From the NCBI RefSeq assembly GCF_001676875.1, contig NZ_JYKA01000004.1, positions 248,001 to 312,000 of the forward strand: a stretch of DNA of 64,000 bases. The letters are read 5' to 3'. The stretch comes from Chromobacterium subtsugae (GTDB taxonomy: Bacteria > Pseudomonadota > Gammaproteobacteria > Burkholderiales > Chromobacteriaceae). Shown here in pieces: positions 47,192 through 55,841 of this stretch. The notes beneath the pieces are model-generated. The model was not told where the DNA came from, searched no databases, and saw only the letters and a list, made by a program, of their open reading frames with translations. A program made the position numbers and the translations under genes. Position 1 is the first letter of the stretch; every line of letters begins with the position of its first letter.

Positions 47192-49684
47192 TCAGGCGGC
47201 GGGCCACAACTCCACTATCCTGCCGCGCACTTCCTGCGCGGAGCTCAATCCCAGCAGGCGCTCGGCCTCGCTCTGGCATTGCCGTTGCGACAAGCCGCGC
47301 ACCAGGCTCTTCACCTCCGGCACCAGCCGCGGGCTGACCGACAGCTCGGCCACGCCCAGCCCCAGCAATACCGGCACCGCCTGCGGATCGGACGCCATCG
47401 CGCCGCACACCCCCACCCATTTGCCGTGCCGTTTGGCGCCTTCCACCGCGATGGCGATCAGGCGCAGCAGGCCCGGATGCAGCGAATCGATGCGGGCGGC
47501 CAGCGTGGCGTTGCAACGGTCCATCGCCAGCGTGTACTGGGTCAGGTCGTTGCTGCCTATCGACAGGAAATCGGCGTGCTTGGCCAACTGGTCGGCCAGC
47601 AGCGCCGCCGACGGCACCTCCACCATCACCCCCAGCTGCGGCCGTTCGGCCAACTGCATTTCCACCGCCAGCTGCTCGATGCGCTCGCGCAGCCGGATCA
47701 GTTCGCCGACGTCGGCGATCATCGGTACCAGGATGCGCAGCCGCGCCAGCGGCTTCACCGCCAACAGCGCGCGCAATTGGGTGTCCAGCATCTCCGGATA
47801 GGCGAAGCCGGCGCGGATGCCTCTTAGGCCCAGCGCCGGATTCGGCTCCGGCGGCAATTGCAGGTAAGGCACGTCCTTGTCGCCGCCGACATCCAGCGTG
47901 CGGATGATGGCGTTGCGGCCGTCCAGCGCGTCCAGCACCGCCTGATAGGCGGCGGTCTGCTCGGCCTCGGTCGGCGCGTCGCGGCGGTCGATGAACAGGA
48001 ATTCGGTGCGCAGCAGGCCCACCGCGTCGGCGCCGTGCGCCACGCCTTCGCGGGCGTCGTCGGCGTTGGCGATGTTGACCGCCACTTCGATCGCCACGCC
48101 GTCCTGGGTGATGGCCGGCGCGCTGGCCGACGCCTGCATCGAGCGCAGGCGCGCCGCCAGCTGCTCGATTTGCGCGCGCGCGGCGGCCAGCTCGGCCGCG
48201 TCCGGCTGCGGATTGGCGAGGCCGGCGCGCGCGTCCAGGATCAGTTGCTGGCCGTGGCGCAGCGTCAGCGCGGCGGGGCCGCAGGCCACCAGCGCCGGAA
48301 TGCCCATCGCCCGCGCCAGGATGGCGACGTGGCCGCTGGCGCCGCCGGCGGCGGTGACGATGCCGGCCACCTTGCCGCGCGGCAGGCGGGTCAATTCGGA
48401 CGGCGCCAGATCGTCGGCCACCAGGATGGACGCGTCGAACAGCTCGGGCGCGGAGCCGGCGTCGCCGTACAGCGCGCGCAGCAGCTGCCGCTCGATGTCT
48501 TTCAGATCGGCCACCCGCTCGGCCAACAGCTGGTTGCCCAGGCCGGCCAGCACCTCGCATTGCGCGCGGATGGATTGGCGCGCGGCCAAGCCGGCGCTCA
48601 GGCCGGCGTCGATGCCGCGCCCGGCCGCCGCCAGCAGCTCCGGATCGTCCAGCAGAGCCAGATGGGCGGCGAAGATGTCGCTCTCGGCGGTGGCGCCGCG
48701 GCGCAGCGCCTCGTCTATGCCGCGCTGAATGTCGGCGCGCACCGCCGCCTGCGCGTCCAGCAGCGCGGCGCGTTCCGCCTGCGCGCCGGCGCCGCGCTCC
48801 GGCAGCGGCATGTCGAAAGCATCCAGCCGCACCGCCTGGCCGATGGCCAGGCCCGGCGCGGCGGCGACGCCGGCGATGCGGCCCGCCACCTGGACGACAG
48901 CGGCGCTAGCGGCCGGCGCGTGGCCGGCGCCGCTATGGGTTTGCAACACGCCCACCACCGCCGCCAGCGCGGCGTCGGCGTCGGCGCCGCTGGCGGCTAC
49001 CGCCACCACGTCGTTTTCGGCCACCCCCAGGCTCATCAGCGCCACCACGCTGCGCGCGTTGGCCTGCTTGCCGTTGAATTCGATGACGATGTCGGCGGCG
49101 AATGCCTTGGCTGCCTGCTGCACCCGCGCCGACGGCCGCGCGTGCAGGCCGCCCTCATGGCGCACCACCGCCTCGCCGCGGCGTTCCGGGCCGCCGGCGG
49201 CGCCGCGGGGGGAGACATCCCCGCGGGCCGCCAGGGTCAGGAAGCGCGTCCGGCCGGCTTCGACCAAGCCTTCGGCGCGGAGGGGAAAATCAAACTGCTC
49301 GGAATTGGCGATCACCACCATGGTCTGCAGCGACGGCGCGCGGCGCGCCACCGCGTCCAGGTCCACCTCGATCAGCGGCTGGCCTTGAACCACGCGCTCG
49401 CCGGCCCGCACCAGTGGCTGGAAACCCTGGCCCTCCAGCTTGACGGTGTCGATGCCGATGTGGATCAGCACCTCGGCGCCGTTGTCGGCGGTCAGCGTCA
49501 ACGCGTGGCCGGTACGGGCCAACTGGCTGACCGTCCCGCTACAGGGCGCGAGCAGCGTGGACGACAGCGGCTCCAGCGCCAGGCCGTCGCCCGCCATCAG
49601 GCCGGCGAACACCGGATCGGGCACTTGGGACAGCGGCACGGCCGGGCCGGTGAACGGCGCCAGCAGATCTAGCGTGGTGGTCAT
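47192..49684 (-). CDS. PTS multiphosphoryl transfer protein (EIIA-HPr-EI)
   Basis: An 830-residue fusion that relays phosphate from PEP to the GlcNAc permease. Domains in order: EIIA of glucose type (about 1-150; SGTVSQLARTGHALTLTADN, phospho-His in VLIHIGIDTVKLEG), HPr (about 170-255; HEGGLHARPSARV with phospho-His), and enzyme I (about 270-830; phospho-His in GGASGHVAILARAMGIP, PEP-binding VGLLRTEFLF and FLSIGSNDLTQYTLA). ATG at 49684 with AAGGA upstream is preferred over 49702. It lies between nagB and nagE, so it probably gives the operon its own PTS chain. Confidence 0.95.
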   Translation of the reverse strand: MTTTLDLLAPFTGPAVPLSQVPDPVFAGLMAGDGLALEPLSSTLLAPCSGTVSQLARTGHALTLTADNGAEVLIHIGIDTVKLEGQGFQPLVRAGERVVQGQPLIEVDLDAVARRAPSLQTMVVIANSEQFDFPLRAEGLVEAGRTRFLTLAARGDVSPRGAAGGPERRGEAVVRHEGGLHARPSARVQQAAKAFAADIVIEFNGKQANARSVVALMSLGVAENDVVAVAASGADADAALAAVVGVLQTHSGAGHAPAASAAVVQVAGRIAGVAAAPGLAIGQAVRLDAFDMPLPERGAGAQAERAALLDAQAAVRADIQRGIDEALRRGATAESDIFAAHLALLDDPELLAAAGRGIDAGLSAGLAARQSIRAQCEVLAGLGNQLLAERVADLKDIERQLLRALYGDAGSAPELFDASILVADDLAPSELTRLPRGKVAGIVTAAGGASGHVAILARAMGIPALVACGPAALTLRHGQQLILDARAGLANPQPDAAELAAARAQIEQLAARLRSMQASASAPAITQDGVAIEVAVNIANADDAREGVAHGADAVGLLRTEFLFIDRRDAPTEAEQTAAYQAVLDALDGRNAIIRTLDVGGDKDVPYLQLPPEPNPALGLRGIRAGFAYPEMLDTQLRALLAVKPLARLRILVPMIADVGELIRLRERIEQLAVEMQLAERPQLGVMVEVPSAALLADQLAKHADFLSIGSNDLTQYTLAMDRCNATLAARIDSLHPGLLRLIAIAVEGAKRHGKWVGVCGAMASDPQAVPVLLGLGVAELSVSPRLVPEVKSLVRGLSQRQCQSEAERLLGLSSAQEVRGRIVELWPAA

Positions 49685-49751
49685 CGCGATTCCTTGTTCC
49701 ATTCTTTTTATTCCGGGACACCGCGGCGTCCCGGCGGAAAACCCGCCCCGC

Positions 49752-50774
49752 TCAGCGGGTGCAGGTGACTTTGGACAGATGGCGCGGCAGGTCCGGATTC
49801 AGGCCGCGCGCCTCGGACAAGCGCGCCGCCATCAAGTAGAAGCTCTGGATCGCCAGCAGCGGATCCAGCGCCTCGTCGTCGGCCAGCGCCAGCGTCAGGT
49901 CGCGGCTGGCGACTTCGGCCGGCGCCGCCAGCAACACCTTGGCGCCGCGGCCGCGCATCTCGGCCGCCAGATCGATCAGGCCCTGCTGTTCCGGGCCGCG
50001 CGGCGCGAAGATCAGCAGCGGGTAGCCGTCGTCGATCAGCGCCATCGGGCCGTGCTTGATCTCGGCGCCGGAGAAAGCCTCGGCCTGGATCGCGCAGGTT
50101 TCCTTGAATTTCAGCGCCGCCTCCAGCGCCACCGCGAAGCCCAGGCCGCGGCCGACCACCATGATGCGTTCGGCCGGCTGCAGCACTTCGATGGCGGCGG
50201 ACCAGTCCTGGACGGCGGCTTCGGTCAGACGCTGCGGCAGATTTTCCAGCGCGGCCAGCAGCGCCTCGTCGGCATGCCAGTGCGCCACCAGGCGGGCGAC
50301 GGCGGACAGCGCGGTGATGTAGCTCTTGGTGGCGGCGACGCTTTTTTCCTCGCCGGCACACAGCGGCACCGCCCAGTCGCTGGCCTCGGCCAGCGGCGAC
50401 TGCTGCTTGTTGACCAGCGCCACGGTGTGCGCGCCGGCCGCGGACAGCGCCTTGACGGTGTCCACCAGGTCCGGGCTTTGGCCCGACTGCGACACGGCGA
50501 CCGCCAATTGCCCTTCCACCGCCAGCGGCGCGCGGTGCAGCGTCACCAGCGACATCGGCAGCGACACCACCGGAATGCCGAGGCGCTGCATCACCAGGTA
50601 GGCGAAGTAGTTGGCCGCGTGGTCGGAACTGCCGCGCGCCACCGTCAGCGCGAGCTTAGGCGCGATGCGGGCCAGCTCGCGCCCCAGCGCGGCCAGGCCT
50701 TCATCGGCGTACATATGTTGCGCGGACACCGCCTCGGCGGCGTACAGCGCTTCTTCAAGCATCAACGAGGCCAA
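49752..50774 (-). CDS. Glucosamine-6-phosphate deaminase of the SIS type (NagB-II)
   Basis: Converts glucosamine-6-phosphate to fructose-6-phosphate and ammonia. The 340-residue protein has two SIS domains like the isomerase half of GlmS (ARGSSDHAANYFAYLVMQR, AVSQSGQSPDLVDTV, SVAATKSYITALSAVARL, GRGLGFAVALEAALKFKETC, EAFSGAEIKHGPMALI) but no glutaminase domain. This non-orthologous NagB-II type replaces classical NagB in many proteobacteria. TTG at 50774 has GGAG six bases upstream; the ATG at 50762 is the alternative. It overlaps the end of nagA. The operon context makes this call firm. Confidence 0.9.
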   Translation of the reverse strand: MASLMLEEALYAAEAVSAQHMYADEGLAALGRELARIAPKLALTVARGSSDHAANYFAYLVMQRLGIPVVSLPMSLVTLHRAPLAVEGQLAVAVSQSGQSPDLVDTVKALSAAGAHTVALVNKQQSPLAEASDWAVPLCAGEEKSVAATKSYITALSAVARLVAHWHADEALLAALENLPQRLTEAAVQDWSAAIEVLQPAERIMVVGRGLGFAVALEAALKFKETCAIQAEAFSGAEIKHGPMALIDDGYPLLIFAPRGPEQQGLIDLAAEMRGRGAKVLLAAPAEVASRDLTLALADDEALDPLLAIQSFYLMAARLSEARGLNPDLPRHLSKVTCTR

Positions 50775-51876
50775 TCTCTTCTCCCTCTACGTAGACTTGC
50801 TGCAAATTCAGGTCGGCATCCAGCGCCACGATGTCGGCCCAGGCGCCGGGGGCCAGGCGGCCGCGCTCGGACAAGCCCAGGTAGTCGGCCGGGTACAGCG
50901 ACAGGCGGTGGCTGGCGTCGGCCAGCGGCAGGCCGATCTTCACCAGGTTGCGCAGCGCCTGGTCCATGGTCAGCGTGCTGCCGGCCAAGGTGCCGTCGGC
51001 CAGCCTCACCCCGCCCATGCATTTGGTCACGGAGTGGGAGCCCAGCTTGTACTCGCCGTCCGGCATGCCGGCGGCGGCGGTGGAATCGGTCACGCAGTAG
51101 AGGCGCGGAATGGCGCGCAGCGCGGTGCGGATCGCGCCCGGATGCACGTGGAGCAAGTCGGGGATCAGCTCGGCGTATTCGGCGTGCGCCAGCGCGGCGC
51201 CCACCACGCCGGGCTCGCGGTGATGCAGGCCGGTCATCGCGTTGAACAGGTGGGTGAAGCCGGACGCGCCCTGCTCCAGCGCCTCCACCGCCTGCTCGTA
51301 GCTGCCCAGGGTGTGGCCCATCTGCACCCGCACGCCTTGCGCGGACAACGTGCGGATGATGTCGAGATGGCCGGGGATTTCCGGCGCCAGCGTGATCAGC
51401 GAGATCGGGGCCAGCGCGCGGTAGGCGTCGATTTGCGCCATCGCCGCCTGACAGGCGTCGTCGGGCTGCGCGCCCAGCTTGCCCGGGTTGATGTACGGGC
51501 CTTCCAGGTGCACGCCCAGCACCCGGCTGCCCGCCGGCGCCCTTTCCTTGCAGTTGCGGCCCAGATCGGCCAGCACGCGGCTGATTTCCTCCGGCGGCGC
51601 CGTCATGGTGGTGGCAAGCAAGGAGGTGGTGCCGAAGCGGGCATGCAGCCGGGCGACATGGGAGATGGCGTTGCCGCCCTCCATGATGTCCACCCCGCCG
51701 CCGCCGTGCACGTGCAGGTCGATGAAGCCGGGCAGGATATAGCGTTCCGGCTGCCGGCCAGACGCCAGCTTGGCGTCTATCTCTGCGATGCGGCCATCGG
51801 CCGCCAGGCGCACGACGCCGTCCATCCACCCGGAGGCGGTGAGGATGCGGCCCTGCAAGGTCAGGTTCTGGGTCAT
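50755..51876 (-). CDS. nagA: N-acetylglucosamine-6-phosphate deacetylase
   Basis: Removes acetate from GlcNAc-6-phosphate. The 373-residue amidohydrolase has the metal motif PGFIDLHVHGGGGVDIMEGG, LGVHLEGPYINPGKLGAQ (metal Glu), MGHTLGSYEQAVEAL, THLFNAMTGLHHREPGVVG and the catalytic Asp in VTDSTAAAGMPDG. Its ATG overlaps the nagR stop by four bases, and its end overlaps nagB-II by up to 20 bases, so all are one transcript. Confidence 0.96.
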   Translation of the reverse strand: MTQNLTLQGRILTASGWMDGVVRLAADGRIAEIDAKLASGRQPERYILPGFIDLHVHGGGGVDIMEGGNAISHVARLHARFGTTSLLATTMTAPPEEISRVLADLGRNCKERAPAGSRVLGVHLEGPYINPGKLGAQPDDACQAAMAQIDAYRALAPISLITLAPEIPGHLDIIRTLSAQGVRVQMGHTLGSYEQAVEALEQGASGFTHLFNAMTGLHHREPGVVGAALAHAEYAELIPDLLHVHPGAIRTALRAIPRLYCVTDSTAAAGMPDGEYKLGSHSVTKCMGGVRLADGTLAGSTLTMDQALRNLVKIGLPLADASHRLSLYPADYLGLSERGRLAPGAWADIVALDADLNLQQVYVEGEEIGLVDA

Positions 51877-52607
51877 CGTTTCAGTTCGGCTACAAAATCG
51901 TAATAATCGTTGCGGCAGTAAGTGTCGGTGAGCTCGATCGCCACATTGTCGGCATTGAAGCCGATCCGGGTGATCAGCAGCATCGCCTCGCCGGGCCGGA
52001 TGCCGGCCAGCGTGGCGACGTCGCCCGAGGCGTTCACCGCCCGGATGTGCTGCAGCGCGCGCACCACCGAATGTCCCGCCGCGTCCAGGTGGGCGTATAA
52101 AGACGTGCCCACCGCCTGCGGATCCGGCAGATACGCCACCGGCATCGTGCTCATTTCAATCGCCATCACCACGCCGTCTGCCAGCCGCTGCCGCTTCAGC
52201 CGCGCCACCATCGAGGTCGGCGACAGCCCCAGGCGGATCACTTCCTCGTTGCTGGGCGGGAACACGCCGCGCTCCAGCCACACCGACGACGGCACGAAGC
52301 CGCGCAGCCGCAGCTGCTCGGTAAAGCCGGTCAAGCGCGACAGCGGCTGCTCCAGCCTGGGCGTGATGAAGGTGCCCGAGCCCTGGCGCCGGCGGATCAT
52401 GCCCTGCTCCAGCAGCACATCCATCGCCTTGCGCGCCGTGACGCGCGAAATGCCCAGCTCTTCCGAAAACGTCCGTTCCGACGGCAGCGCCTCGTCCGCC
52501 TGCCACCAGCCGGCGTTGATCGCATCGGCCAGTTTGCGCGACAGCTGCAGGTACAGCGGGGTGCTCAGGTTTTCATCGGGTTTCAATGCCAGCCAGCGGT
52601 TTTCCAT
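51873..52607 (-). CDS. nagR: GntR-family (HutC subfamily) regulator of the nag operon
   Basis: A 244-residue repressor with an N-terminal winged helix (about 10-75; PLYLQLSRKLADAINAGWW, LPSERTFSEELGISRVTARKAMDVL, RRRQGSGTFIT) and a UTRA effector domain. HutC-type NagR/DasR proteins sense GlcN-6-P or GlcNAc-6-P. It is the first gene of the operon nagR-nagA-nagB-PTS-nagE. ATG at 52607 preferred over a TTG at 52619; ribosome site weak. AATACCA repeats lie about 100 bases upstream and may be its operators. Confidence 0.92.
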   Translation of the reverse strand: MENRWLALKPDENLSTPLYLQLSRKLADAINAGWWQADEALPSERTFSEELGISRVTARKAMDVLLEQGMIRRRQGSGTFITPRLEQPLSRLTGFTEQLRLRGFVPSSVWLERGVFPPSNEEVIRLGLSPTSMVARLKRQRLADGVVMAIEMSTMPVAYLPDPQAVGTSLYAHLDAAGHSVVRALQHIRAVNASGDVATLAGIRPGEAMLLITRIGFNADNVAIELTDTYCRNDYYDFVAELKR

Positions 52608-52705
52608 GGTCGTCTGCAAGTGGTCTGAAAATTGCAGTGTAAGCCTAGTCTTCCGCCTCCGGTATCCCGCAGCCGCCGCAATGGCTGGCTTACCCTGCGG
52701 AAGTT

Positions 52706-52734
52706 AATACCACATTAATACCACGTCAATACCA
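52706..52734. repeat. Three AATACCA direct repeats at 11-base spacing
   Basis: AATACCA begins at 52706, 52717 and 52728, exactly 11 bases apart, so all copies face the same side of the helix. They lie about 100 bases upstream of nagR. A likely function is cooperative binding of a regulator, with NagR the first candidate. Confidence 0.7.
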
Positions 52735-52909
52735 TTTGTCAGATCATCGCCGCTTAATATCGGCCGCATGGCAACAAAACGACAGCGCGCGGATTCATGG
52801 CGGGGAAAAGTGGAAATTTGGCCAGGGAGAGGCGGGAACGCAGGACTGGCGCGGCGCGATCTTTGCAAGAATCAAGCCAGCGTGGCCTCACGGCCAGTTG
52901 GCCGTCATT

Positions 52910-52916
52910 AATACCA
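52910..52916. promoter_or_regulatory. Fourth AATACCA element upstream of the LPMO gene
   Basis: A further AATACCA lies 120 bases before the LPMO start codon, in TTAATACCAGTTTG. It has the same flanking TTA as two of the repeats near nagR, which suggests joint control of both transcripts. Confidence 0.4.
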
Positions 52917-52930
52917 GTTTGTAAACTTGC

Positions 52931-52957
52931 ATTTAAAATTTGCATCAAATTTTAAAT
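52931..52957. promoter_or_regulatory. 27-bp perfect palindrome upstream of the LPMO gene
   Basis: ATTTAAAATTTG (52931-52942) and CAAATTTTAAAT (52946-52957) are perfect 12-base inverted arms around CAT. It ends 78 bases before the LPMO start codon. Being so AT-rich in a GC-rich genome, it looks like an operator and not a terminator. Confidence 0.65.
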
Positions 52958-53035
52958 CGCCAACTTGTTTTGGCGTACTGGATCAGTCCCGCTGATGACT
53001 GTGCATTTGCATACCACTACAACAAGGAGCTTGTA

Positions 53036-54175
53036 ATGAAACTGCATTGGCAACTCCCCGCCGTGATGACGCTAAGCTGCCTGAGCGCGCCGCTATGGGC
53101 GCATGGCACCATGGAAGTTCCGATCAACCGCACTTACAGCTGCTTCCTGGAAGGCCCGGAAGCGCCGAAGACCGCCGCCTGCCAGGCGGCCAGGCAAGTC
53201 GGCGGCACCCAGGCGATGTACGACTGGAACGGCATCAACCAGAATCCGCAGGGCGACAACCACCAGGCGGCGGTGCCGGACGGCACGCTGTGCGGCGGCG
53301 GCAAGGCCGAATTCAAAGGCTTCAACCTGGCCCGCCGCGACTGGCGCGCCACCAGCATCGTGCCGGACGCCAACGGCAATTACGAATTCATCTACAAGGC
53401 CACCGCGCCGCACGCCACCAAGTACTTCAAGTTCTACATCACCAAGAACGGCTGGAATCCGGACCTGCCGCTGAAATGGTCGGACCTGGAACTGTTCGGC
53501 ACCGTCAACGGCAATCCGCAGCAGGACGCCGCCAAGCGCTACCACATGACGCTGAAGCTGCCGCAGGGCAAGACCGGCCAGCACATCATCTTCAACGTCT
53601 GGAAGCGTTCCGACAGCGAGGAGGCCTTCTACTCGTGCTCCGACGTCAGCTTCGGCGACGCCGCGCCGCCGGCCGCCAATCCGTGGAAGGAAATCGGCAA
53701 CGTCGCCGCGCGCGAAAACCTGCCGGCCGGCAGCAGCGCCACGCTGCGGGTGTTCGACAGCCAGGGCCGCGACGCCGAGAAGCACACGGTGGCGCTGAAC
53801 GCCGCCAGCGGCCAGGCCGCCAACTGGCCGTACGCGCTGGCGCTCAAGGTCAACGCCGCCTCGCCGGCCATCCGCATCGGCGTGCTGAAATCGCAGCAGC
53901 GCGCCGTATCCATCGTGCCGGTGAAGGATGCCACCGCCAACCGCGTCTACCTGAACGACAGCTACAAGGGCTACAGCTTCGCGGTCGATCTGAAGAAGGG
54001 CGACGGCGGCGCGACGCCGCCCGCCGCCAACGCCTGGCAGGAAGGCGGCAAATACGCGACCGGCCAGGTCGTCAGCTACCAGGGCCGCCAGTACCGCTGC
54101 CTGCAGGCCCACACCGCCTGGGCCGGCGCCGGCTGGACGCCGTCCACCCAGGCCACGCTGTGGCAGGCGCTCTGA
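53036..54175 (+). CDS. Chitin-active lytic polysaccharide monooxygenase (AA10) with CBM5/12
   Basis: Secreted copper enzyme that cleaves crystalline chitin oxidatively. The 379-residue precursor has a signal peptide ending PLWA, so His23 becomes the mature N-terminus (HGTMEVP), half of the copper histidine brace. The AA10 domain runs to about 205 (PINRTYSCFLEGPE, GHQAA-type NHQAAVPDGTLCGGG, HIIFNVWKRSDSEEAFYSCSDV). A GbpA-like second domain follows (about 210-330), then a C-terminal chitin-binding module AWQEGGKYATGQVVSYQGRQY. AAGGAG lies nine bases before the ATG. It neighbours the GlcNAc operon, divergently. Confidence 0.95.
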   Translation: MKLHWQLPAVMTLSCLSAPLWAHGTMEVPINRTYSCFLEGPEAPKTAACQAARQVGGTQAMYDWNGINQNPQGDNHQAAVPDGTLCGGGKAEFKGFNLARRDWRATSIVPDANGNYEFIYKATAPHATKYFKFYITKNGWNPDLPLKWSDLELFGTVNGNPQQDAAKRYHMTLKLPQGKTGQHIIFNVWKRSDSEEAFYSCSDVSFGDAAPPAANPWKEIGNVAARENLPAGSSATLRVFDSQGRDAEKHTVALNAASGQAANWPYALALKVNAASPAIRIGVLKSQQRAVSIVPVKDATANRVYLNDSYKGYSFAVDLKKGDGGATPPAANAWQEGGKYATGQVVSYQGRQYRCLQAHTAWAGAGWTPSTQATLWQAL

Positions 54176-54190
54176 CGCTCCGTCCATGAA

Positions 54191-54219
54191 AAACGCCGCT
54201 CCGAAGAGCGGCGTTTTTT
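54191..54219. terminator. Bidirectional terminator after the LPMO gene
   Basis: AAACGCCGCTC and GAGCGGCGTTT form a perfect 11-bp stem with loop CGAA, followed by further T residues on the plus strand and A residues at the other end. It serves the convergent LPMO and EamA genes. Confidence 0.9.
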
Positions 54220-54221
54220 CG

Positions 54222-55085
54222 TCATTTGCGCCAGCTGATCAGCACCACCGCGGTGACGATCACCACCATCGCCAGCATCTCGTGGACGCCGACCCGCTCG
54301 CCGAGGAACAGCGCGCCCAGCAGCACCGCGATCACCGGATTGACATAGGCGTAGCTGGTGGCCGCCGCCGCCGATACCGTCTTCAGCAGGTAGAGGTAGG
54401 CGCTGTAGGCGATCATCGAACCGAACACCGTCAGGTACAGCAGCGCCCCCCAGCCTTCCACGCCGGGCCAGGCGGCGAGGCGCTCGCCGACGGCGCAGCT
54501 CGACGCCAGCAACGCCAGGCCGCCGAAAATCATGGTCCAGGCGCTGCCCATCGCGCCGGCCGGCTGCGGCAGCTTCTTGCTCCAGGCCGAGCCCAGCGCC
54601 CAGCCGGCCGAGGCCAGGATCAGCAGCGCCGCGCCGCGCGGGCTGGCGCTGAGGCTGGAGCCCAGGTTCAACAGCACGATGCCGCATACGCCCAAGCCCA
54701 TGCCGGCCCACTCCAGCGGCCGCGAGCGGTGGCCGAACAAGCGGGCGAACAGCAGCGTGAACAGCGGCACCGTGGCGATCACCAGCGCCGCCACGCCCGA
54801 CGACACCTCGCGTTCGGCCACCGTCACCAGGCCGTTGCCTATCGCCGGCATCAGCACCCCCAGCAGCGCCGCGCCGCCCAGCTGGCGCGCGTCCGGCCAC
54901 GGCGTCCGCTTCCACGCCAGATACCCCAGCACCAGGCTGCCGGCCAGCAAAAAGCGGATGCCGGCCATCAACAGCGGCGGCCAGGATTCGACGCCGATGC
55001 GGATGACCAGATAGGTGGAGCCCCAGACCAGGTAAAGGGCGAGGAAAGCGGCCAGCGTCAGCGGCGCGAGACGTGAAAAAGGCAT
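54222..55085 (-). CDS. EamA/DMT-family exporter (YedA-like)
   Basis: A 287-residue inner-membrane protein with ten helices and two EamA repeats (LYLVWGSTYLVIRIGVESWPP in the first; SAAAATSYAYVNPVIAVLLGALFLGERV in the second). Members export amino acids or metabolites; the substrate here is unknown. ATG at 55085 (MPFSRLAPLTLAAFLALYLV) chosen because it starts just before the first helix; the ribosome site is weak. It lies 61 bases downstream of tolQ and may share its transcript. Confidence 0.88.
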   Translation of the reverse strand: MPFSRLAPLTLAAFLALYLVWGSTYLVIRIGVESWPPLLMAGIRFLLAGSLVLGYLAWKRTPWPDARQLGGAALLGVLMPAIGNGLVTVAEREVSSGVAALVIATVPLFTLLFARLFGHRSRPLEWAGMGLGVCGIVLLNLGSSLSASPRGAALLILASAGWALGSAWSKKLPQPAGAMGSAWTMIFGGLALLASSCAVGERLAAWPGVEGWGALLYLTVFGSMIAYSAYLYLLKTVSAAAATSYAYVNPVIAVLLGALFLGERVGVHEMLAMVVIVTAVVLISWRK

Positions 55086-55146
55086 GGTTCGATCCGTAAA
55101 TTCCAAGATCAAACCATGCCGGATGCAAGCCGAAACGGCAAGGGTC

Positions 55147-55815
55147 TTAACGCGTCGCCAGCCGCTGCAGGATGTTGGAGAACTCTTCCATATAGGTGTC
55201 GAAGCGGGTGGCCAGGCGGTCGACGTCGGTAGCGAAGCGGTTGTAGGCCACCACCGCCGGAATGGCCGCGAACAGGCCGATGGCGGTGGCCACCAGCGCC
55301 TCGGCGATGCCGGGCGCCACGGTGCTCAGCGTGGCCTGGCCGGCGTTGCCCAGGCCGATGAAGGCATGCATGATGCCCCACACCGTGCCGAACAGGCCGA
55401 CATAGGGGCTGACCGAGCCGACCGTCGCCAGGAAGGAGGTGTGGCTGTCCAGCGTGTCCAGCTCGCGCTGCGCCGCCGCCCGCATCGCCCGGCGCGAACC
55501 GTCCATGATGTCGGACAGCTCGGCGCCGCCGCGGCCGCGCTGCTTGAGAAATTCGGCGAAGCCGGACTGGAAGATGCGCTCCATGCCGGCGGTGTCGCTG
55601 CGGCGGCACACGTCTTCGTACAGGCGGTTCAGATCCGCCCCGCTCCAGAAGTTGCGCTCGAACTCCTCGCTGTGGCGCTTGGCGGCGCTCAACGCCGCGA
55701 TCTTGCTGAAAATCAGCGCCCACGACAGCAGGGAAGTCAGCGCCAGTCCCGCCATCACCAGCTGCACCATCAGGCTGGCGTTCAGGATCAGGCTAATAAA
55801 TGAAATCTGTTGCAC
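55147..55815 (-). CDS. tolQ: TolQ-type proton channel subunit (MotA/TolQ/ExbB family)
   Basis: Inner-membrane subunit of the Tol-Pal or an ExbB-like energiser. The 222-residue protein has three membrane helices (about 14-36, 126-150, 163-185) and the family segments TLDSHTSFLATVGSVSPYVGLFGTVWGIM and APGIAEALVATAIGLFAAIPAVVAYNRF. N-terminal wording fits TolQ better than ExbB. The start is GTG with GAGG eight bases upstream. No tolR, tolA, tolB or pal gene follows; the next gene is the EamA exporter. tsaC lies 26 bases upstream. Confidence 0.88.
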   Translation of the reverse strand: MQQISFISLILNASLMVQLVMAGLALTSLLSWALIFSKIAALSAAKRHSEEFERNFWSGADLNRLYEDVCRRSDTAGMERIFQSGFAEFLKQRGRGGAELSDIMDGSRRAMRAAAQRELDTLDSHTSFLATVGSVSPYVGLFGTVWGIMHAFIGLGNAGQATLSTVAPGIAEALVATAIGLFAAIPAVVAYNRFATDVDRLATRFDTYMEEFSNILQRLATR

Positions 55816-55841
55816 GGCGTTTTCCTCAATTCACATGCGGC

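Larger units (their letters stand above)
52608..53035. other. Divergent regulatory region between nagR and the LPMO gene
   Basis: This 428-base region separates the GlcNAc operon from the chitin oxidase gene and carries three kinds of site, listed separately: three phased AATACCA repeats, one more AATACCA, and a 27-bp palindrome. Two short frames (52736-52924 plus, 52754-52948 minus) overlap each other and lack ribosome sites, so I do not call them genes. Confidence 0.6.

Noticed and set aside
52736-52948. Two short opposite frames in the nagR / LPMO gap
   Set aside because: They overlap each other and the putative operators and show no coding character.
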